Assembly (NCBI GenBank): GCA_001692895.1
Contig: KV748205.1
Coordinates: 124,001 to 188,000 of the forward strand
Origin: Cenococcum geophilum 1.58
Taxonomy: Eukaryota; Ascomycota; Dothideomycetes; Gloniales; Gloniaceae
Length of the DNA: 64,000 nucleotides
Reading direction: 5' to 3'
Part shown: piece after piece, positions 11,363 to 20,715 of the stretch
How the letters are laid out: the number at the start of each line of letters is the position of its first letter
Position numbering within the stretch: the first letter of the stretch is position 1
Program-made: the position numbers and the translations under genes
Notes under the pieces: model-generated
What the model was told of the DNA's origin: nothing
Databases searched by the model: none
The model's input: the letters and a program-made list of their open reading frames with translations, nothing else

Positions 11363-13729
11363 TAGGGGTGGATTTGCGGATGTCCGAATTAATTACGGTC
11401 AGGTTTCGGACAGTCACTAGCGTCTTTTAAGATCTTAAGCCTCTTATTGGTGTAACCTTAATTTAAGTTATTATGTTAGCGTGCAAATTTATCCGCACGG
11501 CCCCCTACTAAAACTACATTGTCATCCTGGCAATTTAAAAGCTTTACTACCACCGATATATCTACTAAGCGTGGTAGAAATAAGGATCTTAATGTCGCAG
11601 CCGCCTTCCGGAAGTTTAGGAAGGACGGTGCGAAGACTAAGCGAGCCTAATGCACCCATTGCGGCTACGAACAATCGTAGAAAACTAACCTGCTGCGTAC
11701 TTACCTGTTTAGCTGCGAAAAATATAAAGCCTTACTATTTATAAAGGATTTAACTAAACTATAGCTAAAATAAAGTTAGATTACTGTTCTAGTATTTGGA
11801 CCTATTGCTTATAAGGCCTTATAACTTAAATACACTATAGCAGTATATATAGGAGGCCTACCGTTTAACCACTACTAATAGGAATATATAAAAGCCGCTA
11901 TTAAAGCTACGTATTTAGGATTAACTCTTCCTAATCGCAAGGACCTTGTAGGCGTCCTACTTATAGGCAAATATACTACTTTCCTAGTAATAACCATAGA
12001 AAATAGTATACTAACTTATAAGCAGATTACTATAAGACTGTTTATAGCAGCGTCCTCCCTTATATTTCTGCCAGTACCTTACTTAATTTAGTAACCAATA
12101 AGTTAACGAATATTAGAAAGTAATGAGTATAGAACCTCTACGCAAGCGTACCTAGCTTTAGCGCCTTTTATATTAAGTTAGAAGTCTTATCTAAATAAAC
12201 AGTTAGTGTAAAGTAGACGGCAGATTAGCTAATTAACGAGGCTACTAAGCTTACTAATAACAATCTATCGCGACTTAATTTGTAGGTAATAGATACTTGC
12301 AATATAATAAGGAGTGCTTAGAAGGAAGCTGCGAAAGATTCTCGCCTGGCTTACATCTTCTTTATACCTTATAATAGTTACAGCCTGCAGCTTCTAGTAA
12401 AAGATATTATTTAGGAAGTTATCTACTTTAAGCAAATAACAAGTAAAGCTTAATTAATTATTACCGTATTTTAGGCGTCACTAAAATAACTTAAAGCTTT
12501 ATGTAAATGCATAATAGAAACCAACGGTAAGGCAACAGCCTTCGTTCTATTGTGTATTACTAGATGGGGTACTTAGCTTGCGATAGTAAGAAGCGTTAAC
12601 AAGAAACAGGCAGCCCTGTAGAAGTTCTTCCTTAATTAAATAATAGCTCTTAAAGATGTGAATAAAAAGGACTTAGCGATTAAGAAGCTTAATATCCTAG
12701 TATAGGATAAGGGCTTTTGGCAGAGGCTTTAATTCCTATATAGATCACTCGCGCCTATTAACAACGCCATTAAGATAAGCGAATTTAATGGAACTATAAT
12801 AGGTGACGTAATTCCTCGTTAGAGGAATATTAGGAATTATTTAATTAAACTTTTAAAGTCGCCAGAAGCCCTTAAAAATATTAATATAGCTTATATTATT
12901 AATTGCATATTTAAGCTATAATATAAGACTTAAATTAAGGACCTCTACGTTATTGCCTACCTTCTTAATCCACGCCACGCCGGTAACGTCAATTTGCCTT
13001 ATTATACTAAGCCGCAGTAAAGGAATATACTATACTACTTCTTTGTAAAGTAGAGAGTTAATTATATTGCCGTAATAGAGCAATTTAACGAGTTCTAGAG
13101 GAAGGAGGGTCGCTTTAATAGAGGCCTTCTAGTTTGGCAGTATGCTAAAAGGAAGGAGGTCTTTTGGGAGTATATTTAAGCTTCCTGCCCTAAGCTTGGC
13201 CCTTTAGCTTTACGAGTTGCTTATACGCCTGCTAATTTAGTGCCGTTAGAACGTTCTTTTAGTATTCTAAAGCTGCTAATAAATAAGTTTTGAGCCTAGC
13301 TGACGCCGTAGCACGTTAATATGCTATAATATATATATATTAACAAACGAGTTCTTAACCAAATCCTATAACGAAACGCAACACCCAAAGAGCTTATAGA
13401 AGTAGAAGATAAGGCGGTAGAAGTAGGGGAGGGATATATAGAGAACCCAGCTTTGCAGCGGGAGTTAATTATAATTTAGCAGCTTTTAAACTAGGAGGAG
13501 GCCCGCTAATTCAAAACTCTATATAACACTACTAGCTTAATTAAATCCTATAATCGCCTAACGTCATACATTGTGATATTATCTCCAAAATTCCTTATAT
13601 AAAACCTGGAGAATTATTAAAATCTAGGCCTTTAAAATATAGAGGATCCGACTTAGAATTTCGGTCAGGATCCGGACCTTCCGAATCCGGTTAGATCAGG
13701 ATTTACATTTCGGACGGATCGCAACCCTA
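11363..13729 (+). mobile_element. hAT-1: full-length hAT DNA transposon, inactive
   Basis: A 2367-bp element with an 8-bp target duplication (GCGTCAGG at 11355-11362, GCGTCAGA at 13730-13737), as expected for hAT. The left end starts TAGGGGTGGATTTGCGG. The right end read inward starts TAGGGTTGCGATCCGTCCG. These imperfect TIRs share TAGGG and GTCCGAA blocks. The inside carries a BED-zinc-finger and hAT-dimerisation transposase in the same orientation. The right duplication directly borders RIP-free host DNA, so this insertion defines the left edge of the host gene island. Confidence 0.9.
11575..13509 (+). pseudogene. hAT transposase, degenerate
   Basis: The N-terminal part has a BED-type zinc finger, with Cys pairs around 11651-11663 (CTHCGY) and a later Cys near 11710. 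It is followed in the same frame by sequence to about 12100. From about 12150 a different frame carries the catalytic region: a LQLLVKDI block near 12390, then ITRWGT near 12560. The C-terminal dimerisation domain is near 13220-13350 (PLERSFSILKLLINKF) and the gene ends at 13507-13509. So at least one frameshift lies near 12050-12150, plus many RIP-type stop codons in both halves. The family cuts and pastes hAT elements with 8-bp duplications. This copy cannot make a full protein. Confidence 0.85.
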
Positions 13730-14287
13730 GCGTCAGAAGTGACTCATCTCAAGGGGAGCTGGCAGCAGTGAAACTTTTTCACTATAAAGTACAAACCTTA
13801 CTTTACGCTGATAAATACAAATATCATACCGCCCTTCCCATTGGATGGGATTGGCTAGTTGAGGCCTAAGGCGCTAGTCCTTGTTCGTCATTAAGAGGCG
13901 CAGTCGGGGGGCGCAGCGCAGATACTTGGTGCATGGAGGGTGGAGTGATTCGACAACACGTCAAAGATGGAGATGTCTGGAGACGATATTGTCGACCTGA
14001 ATCGGACTTCCTTACCACCATCGAACTACTGTCTGACGACCTAGATCGTCTATACGAACTATGTCTCATCGAATGTCTCATCGAACGTCTCATTACCTGT
14101 TTCCATTAACTATGACCTACTAAATGACGTCGTCGTCATTCTATTTGTCACCTATCTGATGTATATAGAGAGCTTCTAGAGCCCTCTTTAATAGACAGAG
14201 TCATCATCCTTATTCTACGTTCAACAGATATGAAGCGTGATTTTCTCTCCTCCACCCTAATGACTCTCTAGCTTCTTCGTCTCCGAT
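13730..14287 (+). promoter_or_regulatory. Upstream region of the host membrane-protein gene
   Basis: About 550 bases of balanced composition with normal CpA frequency, starting with the hAT target duplication. I see no second gene. A minus-strand 75-codon frame at 13866-14093 has low-complexity Arg/Ser content and looks fortuitous. An in-frame stop at 14261-14263 limits the start of the downstream gene. The hAT insertion sits about 550 bp upstream of the start codon and may have removed or replaced distal promoter sequence. No individual element could be identified with confidence. Confidence 0.45.
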
Positions 14288-16068
14288 ATGATGTCGTTAG
14301 GGGAGTTCAGCGTGTGGAGGCATATCTTCTTCTCCTTTCATTTTTACTCAGTCGTCACCGCCTACGTTCTTAAAAATATCACTCTCAGTCTTCCTGAAGG
14401 CACTTCGGATCATGGAAGTCCCGGATTACTCTGCACACCAACCACATGGAAAGATGTAGTGAGCTTCTATCTGTTCAACTACATTGCGCACACGGCGACC
14501 GTCATGTTGAAGCCGGGAGAGCGGTCCATTGATTTTGCGGTCACAGTGATAGGATCCCTTTTCTTTCCTGCTATAGGACTGCATCGGGGTGTAGAGGCTC
14601 TTCTCAGCGCTGCGATGCTCAATCGATGCGATTTAACTAGGGCTGCCCGGGCTGGCGCTCTATGCATGCTGGTTAGGTCCCCGGATTGGAGACCCACGGA
14701 AGGGGAGGAAGTCCCGAATGCTGTTCTTCATCAGAAGAGCATTTCAGACCATCCGGAAGGTTAGTCTAACAGTTCCTTGCCTGGACGTCTTAAAAACTGA
14801 AGGATGATTCTCCAGGCACTGCTCGTCCACCACCCAGCCACCATGGCGTCCATCTTGTGACATACACAACGCCATGGAGTGTGTCTAAATTTGGATGGCC
14901 GGTGTACGTTCATCGCCAAATCATTTATGGCACCTACAACGTGCCCGACGGATATCAGTTTGTAATGATTCCACCGAATGCGAGGTTCATCAAGAGCGAG
15001 AGCACTACCGAAACTATAAAGGTAGCGTCAACTTATAACTTTGTTAAAGCTGTCGTTGCCATCGTGCAAATGGGCTACGCAATCGTCACTCTCTTTCGAT
15101 CCGGAGGGGACCAAATACAGCGCTATGGGTTCGTCGCGTTTGGTCTAACCGTCGCTCCATATGCAGTTATGTCCACGGTAAATCTGCTCGGGAATCTGTG
15201 TCGTTCTGATTATGCTTCAATTTATATGGCTGAGACATCAATTATGGATGAAGCACGAAGGAGGGGTGGGTCCTTTTATGGAGCTATCGCAAGACTGGAA
15301 GAGGAGAAGGTCCCGAGTGTGTGTAGTTGCTCATATTCCTGCGGCGAGGACATTGACCGCTTGGAGTTTTCCAAAGACAGTGGCGGCAACCTTATCTTAC
15401 GCTCCTCATCCTTCGACACCAACGAGAAGCACCTCGAAAAGGACTCGGGCTGTTGCAAAACCGATTCCATATCCACATCCTGCTCCGGGCGACTATGGCG
15501 TATCCACGACCTCCCCAAGAAGCTCAACTACGCCGGCATAAAGCACGATCCCATTCTGCTTATCCCCAACTGCAACCCTCTCAAGCTTTCCTCCAAGATA
15601 GATACTGAATCCCTCCCCACACGCCACAAAATCCAATCCGTCGCGCTCAAGCCCGTCGCGCCCTTCGACAAAAAGCACAAATGGTTCGTCACCTTCGAGC
15701 CACACACCTACAACACGCGCAGCTTCTTCCGCTGGCGCTTCGCCAAATACTTCCTCACTGCCTTCATCAGCCTCATCCCCGTCGTCATAGTGGCCACCAT
15801 GTCGCACTACGCTGGCGGCTCCACGCCGCAGAACAAGTCCCAGACTTGGAAAATTTTTGTGAGCCAGTGGCTGTATACGGGGATTGTCTCCGGGCTGTGG
15901 CTAGTGCTGGAGCAGGAGGCAAGGGATGCGAATCCGAGTAAGCTGTGGTATAGGAGTCCGTTTTGGAGGGCGTGCATTTATATTGCGAATGCGAGTGGGG
16001 CGATTGGAGGGTATGTTTGTGTCGGGCAGATGCTGGTGGATTATGGGAGTTGTGTTTGGTTTGGGTGA
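14288..16068 (+). CDS. Fungal multi-pass membrane protein of unknown function (two exons, 574 aa)
   Basis: The only gene here that looks intact and host-like. Exon 1 is 14288-14759 and exon 2 is 14816-16068, joined across a 56-base intron in phase 1. The ATG is preceded by an in-frame stop at 14261. Hydrophobic segments lie near residues 11-29, 54-74, 83-110, 231-251, 260-284, 469-490, 502-523 and 542-566. That suggests about eight membrane passes, with a soluble loop between about 285 and 468. Recognisable blocks are SPGLLCTPTTWKDVVSFYLF and AARAGALCMLVRSPDWRP in exon 1. YGTYNVPDGY with FVMIPPNARF begins exon 2, and GQMLVDYGSC lies near the end. From memory these match a family of uncharacterised membrane proteins common in Pezizomycotina, often multi-copy; no function is known to me. 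Cys clusters at about residues 327-333 (CSCSYSC) and 370 (GCC) lie in the loop. No RIP-type stops are present. A GTGAGT overlaps the stop codon and could be an alternative donor, but the reading ends like the family. Neighbours are all transposons. Confidence 0.82.
14760..14815 (+). other. Predicted spliceosomal intron
   Basis: 56 bases with donor GTTAGT and acceptor CCAG. A plausible branch point, ACTGA, lies about 15 bases before the acceptor. Removing it joins an exon in one frame to an exon in another: the one base left of the donor and the two right of the acceptor form a Gly codon. Unspliced reading meets a stop at 14762. Confidence 0.85.
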
Positions 16069-16375
16069 GTGGTTGTGGGTGTTTTTGGAATGCTTTTTGA
16101 TCAGATACTCGGTCGTTTACGTTGGTGCGGATGTTTCTTTGAGACTGCTGGCAGCAGGAGCTTCTCACATGATATGTTGGATGGAGTTCACTCAACTTGG
16201 TAATCACGTCCTCTGAATTGTGGGCTGCTGTAATTAGATTCGTCCTTTGGTATTGAATCCCTTCTCATATCTAGGTGGAAGCAGTCAACGCGCTCAGAGG
16301 CTCGGCGGTATCGGAAAGACAAAATGGTAGGAAGAAGCGGCGATGGTTCACGGTTAGTAATGCATTGATAACGCA
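16069..16375 (+). other. 3' flank of the host gene
   Basis: RIP-free, gene-like composition continues for about 300 bases past the stop codon, then changes abruptly to AT-rich RIP-mutated DNA near 16376. I see no separate gene here; small frames on both strands overlap the coding exon and look incidental. Confidence 0.5.
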
Positions 16376-17657
16376 CTGGTTTTATATATTATCATATAAT
16401 TTAATAAGGGCTTACCTATACGGTTTCATATAAAACTAGGCTCTATTAAGTTATTATACATATTATATAGTTTTATATATAGTTTAGCCCTAAAATATAT
16501 GCCCTAAATAGGCCTAAACTTGTAAAAATAATACTGAATATAATACTAAAAAAACTTTTATATATTCAAAAATTACCCTTCCGAATTTTATACCTTATAT
16601 CAATATACTATTACTACTATTACCTCTATAACCACCGCTATTATAGCTTCTTAAAGTACTTAGACTAATTTAGAGTTATAGTCTAATTTAATTAAGTATA
16701 CGGAAGACCTAGAAACCAGCTCTTTATATTCTTAATTTCTAACTAACTCTAAAATATCTATATAACTACTTTTAAAGAAGCAAAAGTACAACCTAGACCT
16801 TTGGACTTATATACACTGCGTAGAGAGTAATAAGCCTATTAAAGATAGGCATTATTATTAGATATACTACTGCAAGCATTATAGTACCTTTAATTTTATT
16901 TCTAATTTAAAACGGTTCCGAGAATACCTTCTTAAGGCTTATAAAATATAAGTTAAGCTAACTGCACCAAGCCTTAAGAAGGTTGCCTTTAATAATACTA
17001 TTAAGAATATATTTAGAGAGTAAAAAGCAAGGCAAAAGGGCCGCAATATTAAAGAGGAAAGGCACCTTCTTATAGCGATTAAGAAGCCTAAGTTTAAAGA
17101 GGCATTAGTACAGCTTATTACCATACGAAATCTACCTACATCTATAAGATTATACGCCATTAAGTAGCGTATTTTTTAAGAAGAAAGTATTCTATAAGGC
17201 GATACAGATTATTAAAGAAGGCAGTAATATCGCTATAGGTAGCGGTAATAAAATTATTACTCTAAAGATGCGATAGGTGTGTAGATTAGGCTATATTTAA
17301 GCGGTATAACTAATAAGAAGATAGCGACAGCGGGGACGATATATAATACTCTAAAAACATAATAATTATATAATAATTATCAGCTATTTTAAGGCGTTAT
17401 TAGTATTATATATAATAATAGCCTCCGTTATTAGATATTAGAATTATTAATGCATTACTAGTTACGGTACGCTCCTTTATCGGTTTAGTATTAGTACCAC
17501 TCTATTATTTATCCAGCCATCTACCTCCTCGCTACGTTTATAACTTATTTAAAGTATTTTAGCGTAGTAGTATGGGCTAGGACCTTTAATCACAAAGGAA
17601 AGATAAGCAACCCTTAACGCCTTATTAGTGTACTAGAAGGGGATATTCTACTATCCT
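16376..17657 (+). mobile_element. hAT-2: N-terminal hAT transposase fragment, RIP-mutated
   Basis: AT-rich remnant. A BED-finger-like stretch lies at about 16840-16955, with YYCKH and a following SNLKRF..YLLKAYKI pattern. A conserved hAT block is near 17080-17165 (ALVQLITIRNLPTSIR). The catalytic and dimerisation parts are not recognisable downstream; 17170-17657 holds no assignable frame. No clear TIR or 8-bp duplication was found, so this may be a truncated copy. It abuts the 3' flank of the host gene. Confidence 0.6.
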
Positions 17658-17667
17658 ACTTATACTT

Positions 17668-18300
17668 AGACTTGCTAATAAGCAAGCAAGCAAGTAAAAC
17701 ACCCCTCTGCTTACTTAATTGCCCGATTTAGAGGCCCTCCGCTTACTTACTTACTTATTAGCCTTAAAATCACATCTACTTACTTACTTACTTATTAATT
17801 GCTTGCCAAGACAGTATAGAATCTAAAGTTGTATAGAAAATCCGCTATAGCTTCGCCTAGCAGCACTATATTGCCCACTAAGCTCCTTTATTATTAATCA
17901 ATTATAGTATAAGCTTATTTATATAGCTTGGAGGCAGTTTATAAGGCAGACGTAGTAAAGGCAGCGCGTATATCGCGATCTTGGCATAGTATAGAGGATT
18001 AAAGAAGTAAGCTGCGTAAGATTTTAGGTCGGCGCGGAATTTTTTTTAAATAGGCTTAGCGGCTGCCTAAAAGGACTTGTTTACACTATTTGCATTACCT
18101 TAGCCAATAGAAATTAACTTACCAACTACTACTACTACTAAATTAACTATATATAAGTAATAAACAAGCAAGCAAGTAAGTAAGCCCTTTCTTTACTTAC
18201 TTAATTGCCTAAAATAAGGCCTCTTACTTAATTGCTTACTTACTACTAAGATAAGTAAGTAAGTAAGCAAGTAGGGTTTTGCTTACTTATTAGCAAGTCT
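17668..18300 (+). mobile_element. MITE-1: 633-bp non-autonomous element with AAGC/AAGT-rich ends
   Basis: The ends are inverted: the left reads AGACTTGCTAATAAGCAAGC and the right, read inward, AGACTTGCTAATAAGTAAGC. Each leads into runs of AAGC/AAGT and TTAC/TTGC tetranucleotides. Flanks are ACTTATACTT (17658-17667) and GCTTATACTT (18301-18310), a 10-bp duplication with one difference. Duplications of 9-10 bp are typical of the MULE superfamily, so I infer a MULE-mobilised MITE. No ORF. A second copy, inverted and split by Copia-A, lies at 29841-46826. Confidence 0.85.
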
Positions 18301-18310
18301 GCTTATACTT

Positions 18311-19046
18311 TACTAAGTACGGGTAACCCAATATTTTGGAAGTCTTAAGTAGTAAGTAAATGCGTTAAACGCATTAAGAGAGATTTATAATAATTAACAC
18401 CGCAGTAAACAGTTTAATAGTATTAGATGTTAAAGCTCTATATATATAAAGCTTAGTACTACGGTAGTTATAGACTAAAACTCCCCTTGGCGGAATCCGA
18501 CTCGGTTAGTTAGTATTGCCGCTATACTTAAGCGCTAAGCACCCTCGACTTACCCACTACTTAGGCTACTTACCCTCCCGCTTAGGCTATACTTAGGCTA
18601 CTTAGTTACGTTACTACTCCTCTATCTTATTAACTAATTATACCTTAAAAGTGCTACGTCCTTACTAATGCAAATTATTAATTCTATACAACAATCTTAA
18701 GGGCCGTATTTTGAGCCTATAGGGTTCCTAAAACTAGGCCCCCCTTAAAATAAAGCATTTACCTATCCTAAGCTGCGCCTATATATAACATAGCGTCCCT
18801 AAAGGTATTAGTTAAAGAGGAGGTGCCTTATCTCGTGCTATAAGATCTCCTCTAGTCGCGTCCGTTTGCTCCATTCTACCTACCTACTGCTTAATTTCTA
18901 TCCTACCTTCTCTCTCTCTTTCTCTCTCTTTTTTTTTACCTGCTACTCTATAGCTCGCCCATCTATTCCTATAAGCTTATTTCTATATTTCTCTTCCCTC
19001 CCTTCTTTATATTAGCTTCTACTTACCTTATCCGTTCCTCTATAAA
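18311..19046. other. Unassigned RIP-mutated DNA with a pyrimidine tract
   Basis: No gene recognised. A CT-rich tract at about 18905-18953 precedes further pyrimidine-rich DNA and then an ATG at 19047. This arrangement resembles a fungal core promoter and could belong to the degenerate ORF that follows. Confidence 0.35.
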
Positions 19047-19830
19047 ATGCTAAAAAAGAAGAACCCTCGTAAGTTTCTTACTATAGTAAAGGTAAAGGGC
19101 TCTAACTAAAGTAGGGAGGATATAGACGGCACTAAAGTTTAAAAGCGTCTTAAGCTAAAGATAGAGAAAGCTTATCTTAGAAAGGTAGAGCTATAGTACT
19201 AGTAAGTTATAATTAGTGTACTATAGTGGTTGGATTCCATCCCGCTCTAACCCTTTACTAAATAGATTCGCTAAAGAAAATCCTAGTTCTTTTTTATATA
19301 ACCTAGCATCCTTAAAAGATTTCGTTAAGAATATAGTATATAGTATTAATAGCGTTAAGGATAATCTAACGGTAGCCTTAGATACCATTAGCTAGTACTA
19401 AAAAGATTTTATAGCTAGCTAGCGTTATATTAATACCGTAATACCTATAAATATAACCCTCTCTATTATAAATATATGTTCCGTCTATATTTCCCTATTT
19501 TCTCCTTATTAGAGTTTTAATCTTATTTAGTTTATTAAAGGCCCGCTAGCTAATAAACTAAAAATACCTAGGAAAAAAAGGCCGAAAAGGTTTGCGACTA
19601 AGAACCACTTTATTTATTTAGGAAGGTAGCTATAGACGGTAGATTAGGTTATGTATAAACAACCGGCAATAAGAGTAAATAATTAGGCGGACCTTATGGC
19701 TATTATTTATTCTTCCGTGTAAGTTAGTAAGTATATTAAGTCTAGCTATTAAGTAGGTTTTAGCTAGGGTTTGCACTATAAAGTAAGGAAACTCCTCTTT
19801 TCCTTCCCTAATATATATATATATATAGCG
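19047..19830 (+). pseudogene. Degenerate ORF of unknown repeat family
   Basis: It starts with an ATG after a CT-rich leader and reads MLKKKNPRKFLTIVKVKG, then a Lys/Glu-rich, coiled-coil-like stretch broken by RIP-type stops. A second frame continues with a basic patch (PRKKRPKRF) near 19570-19600, then a block containing QADLMAIIYSSVQ. At least one frameshift is needed between the two. I do not recognise the protein. It may be the structural or accessory ORF of a transposon, or a duplicated host gene. Treat it as a repeat-family ORF without function. Confidence 0.35.
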
Positions 19831-19989
19831 TAGCAGGTAAATAAATTAACTTAGTTATAATATAGGATATAACTTTCGTAGTATTTCGCAATAAGTACAG
19901 AAATGCAAAGTTTGCTATTTAAATCGTTTAAGATACTAAGAATATAACTACAATACTAGATAAGAGGTAAGCGCTAGGTTACTTAGCCT

Positions 19990-20450
19990 ATTAAGTTAAG
20001 CGGCGGTTCTAATTCTTATATTAGTAGGCCAGAATACTCTCTATATAAGGGCATAGTAGTAATACCTCTTATTTACAGCCCTATGCTCCTAATATTGGCC
20101 ATGCTTGTATTCCCAGAACAGTCGCTTGCTACTACGATGTTAAAGCCGATATCTATACTTATAAATAAAGCTCTGGCCCCTTTCTAAGGCTTTAAACGGC
20201 TTCTGGTATCGCCCAAGTCGTTCCCAATTAATTCTATTGTAATTTGTCTCGGGGTCGCTATCATCTAATGGCGGGGAAGCATCTGGAGCGACAGCTTCGG
20301 AAAGTGCAATTATGGGCGTTGGGGTAGCTATCGCGTTCAGGTTGGCTTCGGTAAGATCTTAGGGCATAACTAATAGTAGGGCTAGGATATAGCTCCTAGA
20401 TTGATCGTGTTTTAGGGGGTATAAGGGAGAGATCTCCCTAACTCTAGATC
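19990..20450 (-). pseudogene. hAT-3: N-terminal hAT transposase fragment
   Basis: Minus-strand reading gives ALSEAVAPDASPPLDDSDPE, then YNRINWERLGRYQKPF and FIYKYRYRL. This resembles the 'INWERL..Y..P....KSWIYKHGY' block that starts the BED finger of many fungal hAT transposases. About 20120-20570 is RIP-poor, unlike the DNA to its left. The rest of the transposase is not recognisable, so this is a truncated copy. Few stop codons interrupt the N-terminal portion. Confidence 0.5.
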
Positions 20451-20579
20451 GCGACTTATGCGCGAGGAGGTTTGGCGCGGAAAAATAATTACACAGAGCA
20501 AAATTAGCAAAATTTAACACCAAAAGTGTATCACCAGATTGGACTCTCAACTAAAACCCTATATAAATAATTCCTATTA

Positions 20580-20715
20580 AGCGGGCAAGCAAGCAAGTAA
20601 GCTAAGCCTAATTAGGCTTACTGGCTTGCTAAAATTAGGCCTTTTAGCTTGCTGGCTTGCTTAATTACTAATTAAGCAAGTAAGTAAGCTAGTTAAGCCA
20701 GCTTGCTTGTTACCA
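20580..20715. repeat. AAGC/AAGT-rich inverted repeat region
   Basis: Runs of GCAAGC and AAGTAAGC on one side are mirrored by GCTTGCT and GCTTGCTTG on the other, with internal GCCTAATTAGGC. It resembles the ends of MITE-1 and MITE-2 and may be a diverged or truncated relative. It lies directly between the hAT-3 fragment and the LINE. Confidence 0.5.

Noticed and set aside
13866-14093. Minus-strand 75-codon ORF upstream of the host gene
   Set aside because: Low-complexity Arg/Ser content and no recognisable motif; it lies in the probable promoter region.
14857-16068. A separate 403-codon gene starting at a GTG codon
   Set aside because: The frame is open upstream to a good splice acceptor, and a donor with matching phase ends the preceding ORF. 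The two pieces together make one membrane protein.
15212-16216. Several overlapping ORFs on both strands inside exon 2
   Set aside because: All lie within the coding exon in other frames and have no independent features; they exist because this DNA is RIP-free and therefore poor in stops.
18905-18953. Promoter of a functional gene before 19047
   Set aside because: The CT-rich tract looks promoter-like, but the ORF behind it is broken by many RIP-type stops and a frame change.
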